Made by a program: the position numbers and the translations under genes. 64,000 bases of DNA from Saururus chinensis. Its lineage: Eukaryota; Streptophyta; Magnoliopsida; Piperales; Saururaceae. The notes under the pieces are model-generated. The model had not been told where the DNA came from and ran no database searches. It was given only the letters and a program-made list of their open reading frames with translations. Below, piece by piece: positions 23,541 to 42,435 of the stretch (the first letter of the stretch is position 1; every line of letters begins with the position of its first letter). Location of the stretch: positions 34,080,668-34,144,667 of the forward strand of contig CP141145.1 of assembly GCA_035235625.1 (NCBI GenBank). The letters are read 5' to 3'.

Positions 23541-23760
23541 GCCAATGACATTTAAATTCACAAATGCGTACTATAAATGTATATTAATTAAGATAAATTT
23601 TGTATACAACTAATAATCATTGCGATCCTCAAAACAATATATTATAAAAATAACATATAAAAGAGACATTTATTCAATACATATTTATTTCTAATTTATT
23701 TTTTATTATCTTATTTAATTTATATTTACACGTACAATATATATACATTCTTGCTAGTAG
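23540..23760. repeat. Dispersed AT-rich repeat, copy 1
   Basis: ACTAATAATCATTG, CAATATATTATAAA-ATAACAT and CTAATTTATTTTTTATTAT occur here in the same order and spacing as at 28660-28880. The shared length is about 220 bp at moderate identity. No terminal repeats were seen, so the element type is unknown. It abuts the truncated PP2-B relic. Confidence 0.6.
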
Positions 23761-23781
23761 TACAAAACACAGCCTAGAAAG

Positions 23782-24065
23782 GATGATCATTAATTACCTT
23801 TTAATTATTTCTCAACTACGAATATTTTTTTTCTTTTTCTTTGTCTTGTTCTTGTTTTTATTTTCACTTCAGGTAATTTTGGCACGCCTCACCCTCAGGT
23901 TATGAACTTTGGGATCTCGATTTCTTGTAATAATTTAAATGTATTGATGCACAATATATGTCTCCTATTCATTAACCGAGCACAACCATATTTGATGGTG
24001 ACACGTTAGTAAAGCAACTGCGATTAGAGTTATGCAGTTGAACCAACACTACAGGACGAAATCTA
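23782..24065 (+). pseudogene. 3'-end relic of a third F-box/PP2-B copy
   Basis: GATGATCATTAATTACC corresponds to the last codons and stop region of the intact genes (GGTCATTGATTAC in copy 2). The conserved 3' flank follows in order: TTCTTTGTCTTGTTCTTG, GGCACGCCTCACCCTCAGGT, ATGTATTGATGCAC, and a GCAGTTGAACCAACACTACA block matching GTAGTTGAACCAATTCTACA at about 10109. All exons upstream of the stop are missing. The AT-rich repeat that ends about 20 bp to the left may mark the truncation. Confidence 0.6.
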
Positions 24066-24138
24066 CGTCTCTTGTGCATTTTCCATCCGACAATAACACT
24101 CTTCCAAACTCAAACTTACAGCAAATAAAGATGAAGAA

Positions 24139-26936
24139 TTAGTCCCTTGAATCTTCCTGTTTCATCTTTTTCTCCCATCGACGTTTCTGGAATGAAGGCA
24201 ACAGAAAGAGAAGATTAGAATATCAAGACAAGATAGCAGATAAGGCGAGAGGTGCTGCAAAAATACTCGAATGCACTATGTTAAGAACAAAGAAAGGCAA
24301 GATAACAGAAATCAAGAGAAGATTAGAATATCAAGACAAGAGAGCGAATGAGGCACGAGATGCTGCAAAAATATTCAAACACAATATGTTAAGAACAAAG
24401 AAAGGCAGCATTTATAACGTTATCACAGCTTGATCAGTTTATAAAATTAAGCATTTAGTGGTTTTTTGAAGAAAATGATTAGCAATAAAGTGTAATAAAA
24501 TAAAAACATTTCAAACAAGATGAAATTGGAAAATTGATTGGTTGAGGCAATCTGTTAAGCCATTTATCTATGGCCAAATTGAAACAAATGGTAAATACTT
24601 TGGTCAAGCAGGAAGAACTATGGATAGGCATTTTCAAATACTACAGACTTTGCACATGCTCATGTACTCAGATGAAATAAACTTGGAGAAAACAATATAT
24701 TTTCCAAATGGTAGCGCATAAACAGATAAGTAGACAATGAGGAAATGTAACAGGATGAGAAACTTGAAACATAGTATCTCGCGTAAAGCCAATAGCTAAG
24801 GGACCAGAAGATCCTTTGACTAGGGTTCACAGAATTTCTTCCCAATCATGGCCGTAAAGGCCCATCCACATGCACCCTTCTAATTCCACCCATGGATGAA
24901 GTTGCTCACCTCAAGGAGCTGAAAGGCTGTGCTCCATTTGGTCAACAAATTGTGGACCCTCAATTTTGAAGGCAGTGCATTTTTTGCCCCACTCCCTCAA
25001 ACCTCCCTTTCCCACATCCTCCACCTTTGGAAGCAGTCTTAAACACTGGAGTTCTACGTAGTACTAGGTTTCAAATCTTTTGCACAATACTAGCTTAACA
25101 GTCGTAGGGGAATAAAATCTGACCATTAGGAGTTGGTACCAAACAGCCAGCAGCTTTTGTTGCCAGGCAAAAGGAAAGTCGTATTAACATTTTGGACAAT
25201 GTTACAGTACTTTTGCAGTAAAAAATCAAATGATAAGTTGTGTCTAGACTTGTTTGCTTAAACGCGTTATCTATATAATGAGATTTGCCTCAAGTTATGT
25301 TCCATCTCTTTAGATTAAATCAATTGTGTTAATCACGAACCTGAACCATCTTTATAACCACCTAAATATGAAAAATAAATTGAAAGAAACCTTTACAATT
25401 AGAATTTCAAATTACCAAGGAAGAGTATCCTATGCTGATAGAATACTGCCCTTAGACAAAGACTGGCATGCTAGAACCTGTATTTTGGATTAAATTCTTG
25501 AAGAAGCTAAAGATAATCCACAGAAAATTTTGGCCATTGTTTGATACAAAAGGTTAGTTAACAAAAATCAATTAATTTCCTAAAAATTTGTCATACACTT
25601 GATATACCTAGATTGATAATGGTTGGAAACATCATTGCTTTTGATCCAATGCGTTAAACTTGTTTTAACTGAAAATATCATCTGTGCAACACTCTAATGT
25701 CAACCATGGCTTTGACATTCTCAAAATTTATAATGTGCAGTCGTTTTAATTAAGAAAAATATATATAGGACAAGTATTAAATAGCCTATAATTTCAAACA
25801 TAGAAAGCATTTACTCCAAATAGACAGAAAATACTGTCGCCTCCTTAAGGTACATAGTAATCCTTACTGAAGCTTTCTTCAACTTAAACTACATCAAGTT
25901 TAAGACAAAAGCATCATAACTCACACAGAATGAAGAGTAACTGGAGATTAAAAAGAACCCTATTAACTGATTTTCAGTTATAAGCAATCCAACTTGATTG
26001 AAGTGGTTAAAACTGATGTTCCTGACAGGGACAACATACTCTAGATAGTTTTTAAAGCCAAATAGGAGTAGATGCCAACATTTTCATGGAAAAAAAGTTG
26101 CTTCAGCACCCAAAGCGCATACAGAATCACAAGCTAAATCATAAGTAAGCTTCATCCACAACAAGAGACCTTTCCCAATCTAGGGGAACTGAAACGGCGA
26201 ACAAGGATATAAATGGTTGCATTATCAGATCAAACATTACGTCATGAATATCTTTATACTTTTTTTCTCAAAATAAATGTTTCAACCTCCCCTATAGAAA
26301 GAAACAAAAAACTGCTTTTTGTGCTCATAACTATGAAGTCAGGCAAAATGGATGAATATCAAACAAATAAAGCCTTCAAAGAAAGATCGAAAATTACCTT
26401 GTAATCCAGTAGCATTTCTGGCATTTTCTTCATCAACTCTGCAGTATTCGCCCTCCTGAAATTGACACCATATCATTTGCAAGAAAAAACGACAATAAAA
26501 ATTACGGTAGTAAAGATAGCACGTCGACTAATTTATAATCACAACGCACTTTTGTGCAGATATCCGGTCGCACTTATGCCCCTTCCTCTTCGTCCTCATC
26601 TCTTTCCTCTCCGGATCGTACGGCCAGTCCCTGCAATGCAATCATCCAAAACTCAGAAAAAGCCCATTGAGCAACAAATTAAAATTGTAAAAAAAAATGG
26701 TACGAAGGAGAAAGATAAGACATGGTAGAAGACCCGTACTCGCCAGAAAGCAAGACCTCCTTGCGGAGGCGAGCGCGATGGCGGGCGCTGAGGCCGAGCG
26801 GCTTCCAGGCGCCCAGTTCCCAGTAGCCCCAGACGCCCTTCGAGAGCTCATCCTTGTACTTGGCCAGCTTCTCCCGCCACGGATACTGGTACTCCGCCAC
26901 CGCCGTCGCCACTGTTTTGACTGCTTTCCCCGCCAT
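24139..26936 (-). CDS. Probable mitochondrial ribosomal protein mL64 / CRIF1-like (127 aa)
   Basis: Four minus-strand exons at 26936-26740, 26630-26550, 26455-26398 and 24186-24139 join in frame with GT-AG borders. Intron 3 is 2.2 kb. The protein starts MAGKAVKTVATAVAEYQYPW, with a basic, Ala-rich N-terminus that could target mitochondria. Next come GVWGYWELGAWKPLGLSAR, EDWPYDPERKEMRTKRKGHK, NTAELMKKMPEMLLDYK and a basic KRRWEKKMK end. The ELMKKMPEMLLDYKKRRWE stretch resembles the core of GADD45GIP1/CRIF1 (mL64 of the mitoribosome), and plant homologues are similarly short. The gene model is strong; the functional assignment rests on remembered family resemblance. The last exon is only 48 nt. 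Confidence 0.72.
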
Positions 26937-28659
26937 TGCTCCTCCTCCCCCACCTTCGAGGGTTCCCCTTTTGCGGTCCGGGCGGTTCTCGGGTCGTATT
27001 TTTAATATTTATATTGCGAACCGGACCACAATGGAACAGTCTCCCGAGTCCCGTCCAATGGCTTGGAAAGAAAATTTTGTCATAGTATATTAATAGTTTC
27101 ATTTGAATCGATTTAAGTGGTTAGGCACTCAAAAAATATTTTATAAGCTTAATTATATTATATTATTTTATAATATAGAATAAAATAAAATATATTATCA
27201 TATTATAAAATTTTTAAAATTTTACTATTTGACTGATATTTTATATTCAATTAATCTATATTTTACATCCATTTGACTTGTCTTAATAACCTTAAATCTT
27301 ATTTTTTAATTAATATTAATTTTAATTTTATAATATTATATTTTGTACTCTTTAACTTGAATTCTTAAAATTTTAGTTTCGTCAGAAAGCTCTTGACAAA
27401 TAGGGTTATAACAGACAGACACAAATGGTGATAAGGGCTATATGTAATCGTCCATTTATATGTTAAAGTCATGTCTGTATGTTGCCCGCAACGGACGTAA
27501 CAATTGTCTATCTGCATTGCCCATCATGGAGATGGACAGACATAGGTAGCATCAGCTACAGGAGCTACAACATCGATTTAGAGTAGCAGCAAATATACAA
27601 TAGTAAATAATGAATAAATAATGGGGGAAGATCACATGGAGAAGCAAGAATGAAGACATAAACATGTCCTTGTCACTCCCAACTCCTCCTCCTCCTCCCC
27701 CATCAACTCCTCCTTCTACTCCTCCTCCTACTCCCCCCCACCCAAACATCACACTTTTGGGCCTCATCCCCATTTCGGTCGATCCAAAACCCTCTTTCTC
27801 TTGTCCCACAAGCCCACAAGCAGAAGAAAATCATGGGTCTTCTTCCAGTGTTGGTGCGGCTGCTCTCATTTTAAAGCACAATTGATTGTAGCAATCCCAA
27901 GACACATGTCTAAGGCCTCTTAGACGATAACTCCTGCCATCAGGGCTTCTGATTGCTTGGTCTCACTCCATCGATTGTGGCAGCTAAAGCTTATTTAGTG
28001 ACTTCTTTGAGCAAATCTCAACCAGCTTCGTCAACTGCACTCTCCAGGGTTGAGTCGCAACGTGAAGCCAAGCCCACGGTGTCATAGCTCTTATAGATAG
28101 ACCCCATGGGTTGTCTTGGAGGAGGCAAACGGCGGTGGAGCATAGCTTGCAGAGGAGGGGGGTCTTCTAGCCAAGGGGTGGGACTTGGGAGCAAAAAAAA
28201 AGGGGTGGGAGCATAAGAGGGATTGCACCTAATATCCCCGATAACCACAAACATATATAATTTGGTCTGCTCAAGGCTTTGACCAAAAACTTTGTTTGCA
28301 ACTGCTTCCATGCTTGTCTGGACAAATAAAAGCTATTCGTTTTAGTTGCAAACAGACCATGGACAAAATGTGTTTGTTTACACCCCAATTGACAAACTTT
28401 ATCAAATGAGATCTTACATAGTTATGTTTTCCTAAACTTTTTTGTAGGCCCCGCATATATAACACATTTCTCAATAAATTTTATTTATACTTTTTATATA
28501 TTATGCATGTTCAGATTTACATATTTTAAATACCCTTATAAAATCCCCAAATAACTCTATCAAATGAGACATGCTTCCAAATTAATCTTAAATATGAGTA
28601 ACATGATGATAAAAAGTCATTTGACACTATTGTATTCGTTGAAGTAATACATTAACCTA
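26937..28659. other. Intergenic between the mL64-like gene and the dispersed repeat
   Basis: About the first 125 bp is GC-rich and is probably the promoter and 5'UTR of the minus-strand gene. Beyond that lies AT-rich spacer with a C/T-rich simple-sequence patch at 27680-27740 (Pro/Ser-rich ORFs on one strand, Gly-rich on the other). ORFs around 28018-28474 show no domain. Confidence 0.4.
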
Positions 28660-28880
28660 TGAGATTTGGATTCATAGTTACCTACTATAAGTGTATATAA
28701 GTTAATATAGTGTGTATAACTAATAATCATTGTATTCCTCAAAGAAATATATTATAAATATAACATGCAAGGGAGATCTTTGTTCAATATATATTTTATT
28801 TTTAATTTATTTTATTTAATCTTATATAATTTTTATTTACATGCATAATATATGTGTAATCTTGCAATATCTATACTATT
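28660..28880. repeat. Dispersed AT-rich repeat, copy 2
   Basis: This matches 23540-23760 in the same orientation, sharing CTAATAATCATTG, AATATATTATAAATATAACAT and the TTAATTTATTTTATTTAATC segment. Two copies 5.1 kb apart flank the mL64-like gene. Confidence 0.6.
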
Positions 28881-29751
28881 ATTAGAGTCAAAAGGGGGGC
28901 AAATTTTTTTACCACATTATGTCAATACTATCATTCTAAGATAATAATGCATATAATTGAATCATTTGTAATTTTAAGGCACAAATGCGTATGACCAACC
29001 AACTATCTTCCAAAGTCATAATAAGTATCGTCTAGGTTAAGTATGTTTCCTTCAAGAAGAAAAGTCCAATGTGAAGGAGGTGAAAGAGACATAATGAGTG
29101 GGTATTTGCTAAGGTGGTAGTATTAGGACTTTGAGAGGTATGCTTTGGGTGGTGGGTTATTAGCACATGGTTGTGCACTACGTTGTGACCATAGCCTAAT
29201 AATAATGGTTTTCCCTTCCCTTTCATTAATTTATTGTTTATAAAAATTACTCTATATTCCCTTTCATTAATTTATTGCTTATAAGAATTACTCTATATTT
29301 TATACTTTATATTAATTTATTGCCTTTAAGAATTACTATATATATATATAGGAATATTCTATTTTTGCTATCATATATATTTTTTAAAAATACAAATGCT
29401 TAAAGTGACAAAACAATTTTTTTGGAATTTATTTGGCCTCTGAAATTTGCTTTTTTACTGTCAGCACGAGATTAGTTGCGTCCTAAAGTTGGATCAGAGA
29501 AAATGAATGTCTAATTGTATGTCCAAATATTCTAATAATTGGAGCCAATTTATTGCTTTCATGCCTAGCATTCATCTACAAAAAAAATGTTTATAAGTGG
29601 TTATTTCCTGTGGGCAACATAAATAGACACGGTAATGACAGATAACACACTTGTTAATAACATTTTGAAGCTATAAAAAATCACTAATTAAGTCCAGGGA
29701 AAGAACTCCAAAAGAACGAATGTTAAGCAATAAAACGACAAAAAAGAGACA
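28881..29751. other. AT-rich intergenic, nothing recognised
   Basis: No gene or clear element. A short sequence, CCCTTTCATTAATTTATTG, is repeated at about 29218 and 29259. Confidence 0.4.
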
Positions 29752-29836
29752 TGGGGTGAGAGAGGCTCGAACTCTCGACCTCAGGATAACTCTTAAACTA
29801 TGAGACCTACGCGCTAGCCAACTGCGCCACCACCCC
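29752..29836 (-). tRNA. trnM-CAT: Elongator tRNA-Met(CAT) with intron
   Basis: Reading the minus strand from 29836, the acceptor arm is GGGGTGG, paired with the 3' TCACCCC. The D-arm region is GGCGCAGTTGGCTAGCGC (A box), the anticodon loop CTCATA, and the B box GGTCGAGAGTTCGAGCC. An intron of about 11 nt (GTTTAAGAGTT) sits one base 3' of the anticodon, as in plant elongator tRNA-Met genes. The mature length is about 74 nt. It needs tRNA splicing endonuclease and ligase. It is divergently placed about 730 bp upstream of glutathione reductase. Confidence 0.93.
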
Positions 29837-30570
29837 TGGTTGCAAGATGCGTAGTTTGTTAGGGAATAAGTTAACATACCTGAGCAGAACCTCGTGATCA
29901 GAAAACTCGTGCACTTGAAATACTGGCCGGCTGTGCACCTGGACTCCTTTCCGGACTCCCTCACTGTTGCGTACGATGAGATCATGGGTGATGCGTACGA
30001 TCTTCCGATCCCAGTTCGCGGCTTTGACCAAAGCCACGTGTTTCCCGTGTCCAACCGGCAATCGTGCTCCGCGGTGTTCGTCAAATGGCAGTTTCGTAAT
30101 TACATCCCCATCCTCTGTGTCGAAATTTCGCATTCCCACCTTGGAACGGGATCGCGTCCCGCTTCATCTTCCTGCGGCTGGCTGGCTAGCTTCAGCGCTT
30201 TGTCTCCCACGGTCTCCTCCGAGTCCGTCACCGCCATTTACCGACCTGATTCATTTCATCGTCCTGTGCCAAATTCGCACCGATTCGCGCTGCCATCTTC
30301 GTTTCAGTTGTCTTTTTCCCCGTGGTACTTTCCTTTTTTTTGTTCGTTTCTAGCTTTGCTTTTAAAAATTTTGATTCTGATCACACAGAGTTGCTAGTTC
30401 GGATTTGATTACTTGAGGTTGGCAGTTAAAATTTCGGTGGTGATCTTACGGAAGAGATTAATGTTTCTGCTTGATTTGTTTTTGACTTTTTTTGGTATGC
30501 ACTGACATCACGGCATATGCTTTTGGGGTGCATGAGCGGGTTTCAGTTTTATCTTCTTGATAACTGAGCC
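29837..30570 (+). promoter_or_regulatory. Glutathione reductase promoter and 5'UTR region, CpG-rich
   Basis: The sequence from about 29880 to 30260 is richer in G, C and CpG than its surroundings and holds long ORFs on both strands. This is what a CpG-rich promoter gives by chance, but a divergent first exon cannot be excluded (see findings). From 30300 to the ATG at 30571 the sequence is T-rich and is probably 5' leader. No clear TATA box was found. Confidence 0.4.
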
Positions 30571-38159
<7,589 letters not shown>

Positions 38160-38948
38160 GATTCCAATGGATAGAATGGAAGGAGGATTCTTCTGCTACG
38201 TTTTCATGACGCGGGCCACAATTTTTCCTTTTTGCTTTACAGAATAAAGTTGGAAATGCTTTTTTTTCAATCAGGTTGGAAATGTTATTAGGTTACTTGT
38301 GATCTTGTCGTTATCTGAGAGATATAGTCTTGAGTCACATTGTATGGTAAAAATAATTTAATCATCATCTGTTGCAATAAATTCAAGCTGTTGGGTTACG
38401 TTTGTATCCCCAGTTATTTTTACTTTGAGGTACCTGTTATTTGTAATTTGGTTCTTCTTTGATGCAATCGAAGGATTTTCTGTTAAAACTTCGTCCCTTG
38501 TATGACAAACTTGAATGAGGGGTGCCTCTTCTAGTTGGTTCTTAAAGGCTTGAACTCCGTAGTTGGCTGAAATAGAACCTTATCGTCGTCAGGTTTTGAG
38601 TGAGGTACTTGTGATCTATGTCAAGAAAGAACGCAAAAAATAGATGATCCCTCGTTATCTTATATGCCCAACTTTCTGGTCTTTACTAGAGAGAACAATA
38701 CTGATAGCTGCATCATTTTAAGACGCTCGATGAGCGGCTCTGTAAGAGTTTGTAGAGAGTCAAGTAAGGCTACATGTTTCTGAGTCCTCATTTAGCTGCT
38801 TTATCCTTTTATTTCGGATGAAGTCACATCTGCTACACCTTGTAGCTGAATGCCATTGTTCGAGGATCTTTCTTTGGAAGTAAATCTAGTTCATGTTGTA
38901 GTTGGTTTGCCGTCTCATGTAGCTGGTTTGATATATATTTCTTTTTGC
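38160..38948. other. Glutathione reductase 3'UTR and downstream spacer
   Basis: The likely 3'UTR runs for a few hundred bases after the TAA. AATAAA-like signals occur near 38243 (GAATAAAG) and 38377 (CAATAAATTC). No further gene was recognised. Confidence 0.45.
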
Positions 38949-38970
38949 GGGGGGGGGGGGGGGGGGGGGG
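38949..38970 (+). repeat. Poly(G) tract of 22 bases
   Basis: An uninterrupted G run follows CTTTTTGC. It could form G-quadruplex structure and is a common assembly error site. Confidence 0.9.
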
Positions 38971-41900
38971 TTTGAGAGAGCGGGCAGGTGGCTTTGCAGA
39001 TTTGTTTGTCTAAGAAATGACCAGAATTTTAGCACAAATACGTAAATCCAAAACGCAATGAAAAACAATCGTCCAAATCAAAAACAAATTTGTTGCAGTC
39101 AACTTGTAAATAGGATTGTTGTCAAATACAAGTGATTATTTGATTGTTCTTTCTTTCTTTTCCTTTTTTTTTTAAGATGAAGGGGAAATGTGTCTTTTTC
39201 CGCCAACCAGTCGAACATTGAATCTTCCGTAACGGCCAGTACTAAATTCATATGTCAGAAACTTCTATTTACCTTTGAATGCATACACAACAAAAATAAA
39301 ACCCACACCAAAATTATGTATGCCCGACGTTACAAGTAACGTCCCTGTTTTTATTTTGTAAACACGAGTGATTAGCCATGGGAGAGGCGTACATATCTAA
39401 CTTGTTATCGTGCTAGATTTGGCTCTGCTCTTTCAAGTTTGCTGCTGCGAGCAATTGTTGCTCAAATCACCTCGTAAATAGTTTGTCCATAACGGTAAGT
39501 AACTTATACTCCATTCGTCTCACATTAATAGCTATAATTAGTTCATTTTAAATAAATAAATGTAGCTATTATTATAAAACTGAGGGAGTATTAAACTTTC
39601 TTTGCACATAAGTACTTTTGAATGCATCTTGTACAGAGTCTGTTCAATCGAGTGAAACATATCTGAATCAAGTATACGAGTGCCTAACTTTAAATGAAAA
39701 CCATGGAAAACACGTCAAAGTTGACGAATATATTTACATAAAATGGATGATACTAAAAGTTGCATGTTAGCTGATTATGATGGACCTAAATCAATAAACT
39801 ACATTTAGTATAGTAGCAGCTAGCTGCAAAGCCAATGGTGTACGTCTGCATCTTTGATTTCATTGTTTAACGAGTAGAAACGTAAGCCGCCCACCAAGAG
39901 AAGCCTCACAGTGGCTAGGGACAAGAAGGTGGGCAGCCCTGATTCCTCCGCACCAGGTTTGAAGTTTGAACATGACATCCACTTAGAGGCCTTAGTGGTT
40001 CACCTTCTCATACTTAAGTGTGTTGGTGGAATTTGCCGAAGGGAAATTCGTGTCCCCATAGCTGCAAGGATATGTGTATTTGTATTCGTCGGTGCCCAGC
40101 CAACTTGTACTGTCACTGATCTTACAGCTCCATCGGAAGTACGATCTAGGTCGGAAAAATGTTGGACTATTGTTGTACTGAAAGACATCGGAGTGGCAAC
40201 TAAGGGTGGACCCATAACGCACATTAACTCGACTCTGCATAGACAGCAACAGCCACCACTACTTGATGTCCCGCAGCCCACACCACAAATTAACAAGAAA
40301 AGTTGATGGTGATTCCAAACATGAAAAACTATGTAATGACCTTGATGCGATTCTTAACTGGCCTTTAAATATCTGAGTAGGAACTACAAATGATATCAGT
40401 TTTCCACCTTTTTCTTTTCTGAAAAAGTAGGTCAAGTGTATCTTTGCCCAGTGGGATGATCATAGCACTGCATACTCCTTGCACAAAAAAGCTGGGGAAA
40501 AGATAATTTGTGAAAAAGAGAGGGAAAACTTTCTCTTCCTGACCTAAAGATGTGAAGATGGTGCTTAGCGATGAGTGGAACTGCCACTTAGGCAGGAATA
40601 TGAACTTAAAGAAAAAGTAACTTATCTTCATTTTCACAGCAATAAAGGGAACAAATACATGATCAGATTTGTGAGGCAAGAAGACGAATCGTAAAGAAAT
40701 ATAGCGTGCTGTCGAAGTCATTCACATGGGGATATTCAAGGCAGTTGCCTGTCTGGGCCAGGAAGGAATAAGAGATACATGGGTCGTCTAGTACTCCACT
40801 ATCAGCAATCAGGGTGCGCCAAAGGGACGTGTATTCGGCATGGATCTAAGCATGTACTCTACTATAAATTACGTAACAGAGACTATAAATTACGTAACAG
40901 AGATTTACTGCCAGATCCCAGCAGTGAGAAGAAAGATCGTTGGTTCATTGAAGAGCAAAATTAAATACCCTAAATTAACAATCCTGCAGAGAAAAAAACT
41001 CACTCTCCCTCCTACGCTCCATTCAGTCCATTTACTAAATTAATTAAGTGGAGCTATTAATGTAAGTCATAAGGAGTATTTTTTAACACATACTCATTAC
41101 CTAGTTGTGTGATTGGAGAACCAATGAGATTAAAAGGAAGCCTTTTTTTATGACAGATTAAAAAAAAAAGCTTTGGCATAACAACATTTCCATTTGCTAA
41201 TTAAACTGCAAAAGAGGAAAAAGGGGCTTGCCTTTTGATAAAATAAAATGGACAACAAACTTAAGTGACATGCATTATCACATCCATTACCACCTCCATT
41301 ACAGTCCACTTAACTCAGCACATCTTCTTCTTATTCATATTTATTTCTAATAGCATCATTACATGTGTCCGTAGCAGGACACATCTTACTGCCTCCAGAG
41401 ATCCAACTAGTACATGATAATAAAGCACAACCTATAACACTGCTATGCCGGTGTAATGTTCGAATAAAAACATTTGTCTCAACATGAATAATTGGATTCT
41501 GGGTAGCATTAATTACAAAGCTGTTGCAGGCACTTGCAAAACTATGCAAGTACTTTCCTAGCTAGTTTATCATAATAAGAAATCAAATGTGGAATTCTAG
41601 TGTATGATTGAGTGTAAGTGCTATGATATATTAGAGAATGATATTTACCTCTAATATAACTTTTTAACTGGGTTTTGATTTAATAGAACATATGGCATCC
41701 AATTACACTGGGCATGCTGGATCAACAATAGGATTGTGATATATGTCATCTGTCTAATATTAATAATTATATTTAAAAAAATAGTATTTTTTATTGGATA
41801 GTGAAACCTATAGCTAAGAGAATGGAAAATATGTTTATAATATATTTTTTTAAGTATTCAACTACTTAAATTTAATTAAATAAAGCTATTAATATAAACT

Positions 41901-41994
41901 AATTTCTTTGTTAAATAAAATTATTAATATATAATAAAAAAAGTATATATGTATGAATTAATGATGGGATGGCTAGGACACACTCTCAATGGAG
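38971..41994. other. Intergenic, with Stowaway fragments, no supported gene
   Basis: ORFs at 39911-40306 (plus) and 40000-40296 (minus) overlap and show no domain; the sequence is slightly GC-richer. A 20-bp tandem duplication (CTATAAATTACGTAACAGAG) lies at about 40861-40901. Sequence at about 41780-41940 resembles the right half of the Stowaway-like element at 4685-4947. A minus ORF at 41331-41549 is unrecognised. Confidence 0.4.
39507..39590. mobile_element. Stowaway MITE, 84 bp
   Basis: The ends are TACTCCATTCGTCTCACATT and AAAACTGAGGGAGTA, both including the TA target. The arms AATAGCTATAATTAG and ATGTAGCTATTATTAT pair with each other. This is a typical short Stowaway hairpin. Confidence 0.85.
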
Positions 41995-41999
41995 GTCCC

Positions 42000-42434
42000 T
42001 TTGATTTTTTGACTTGATATAAAACTGGAAGCCAACCACTTTTGTTTGACCAAAATTAAAACCGGAAGGCCGCATTGATAGTTAGGACACTGCTTTGATA
42101 GCCGGGACGGTTATAATAGATAATGATATATTTTGACTTGATAAAGTTACGTCTCTTCATCTCTTCTTTAAAAAAAATAACGACCGGTGAGAAAAAAAAA
42201 AAGAGATAACTAGAGGATAAGAAAAACAAAAACTCTCTCTTATTTTTTTTTGCTCTCTCTTCTTTTTACTATCTTTGAATCTAGAGTTCGTCATTGAGCA
42301 ATAGCATTTTCTCTGATCGAGATCCAATCAATTTGATTGGAAGTGCACTATTAAATTGACGGAGTGGGTTTGTTGTATTTCAGGAATGGAGAGCAGTTGA
42401 ACACCTGTATATGGAGGGCGGTGTATCTATTTCA
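42000..42434 (+). repeat. Copia 5' LTR, 3'-truncated at the inversion breakpoint
   Basis: This aligns with 46921-47360: TTGATTTTTTGACTTGATAT, TTTGTTTGACCAAAATTAAA, AACGACCGGTGAGA and CACTATTAAATTGAC recur in the same order and orientation. Similarity stops at about 42434 (GTATCTATTTCAAG), where inverted integrase sequence begins. The last 130 bp or so of the LTR is missing. Confidence 0.85.
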
Positions 42435-42435
42435 A

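Noticed and set aside
27552-27885. Gly-rich and Pro-rich ORFs
   Set aside because: They are simple-sequence C/T-rich DNA read in opposite directions.
29671-30139. Minus-strand ORFs of 137 and 110 codons running into VVAQLASA-like sequence
   Set aside because: The terminal part is read-through of the tRNA-Met gene, a well-known source of false proteins. The rest lies in a CpG-rich promoter that is open in many frames.
39911-40306. 131-codon plus-strand ORF
   Set aside because: It overlaps a 98-codon ORF on the other strand and has no domain, splice context or promoter signal.
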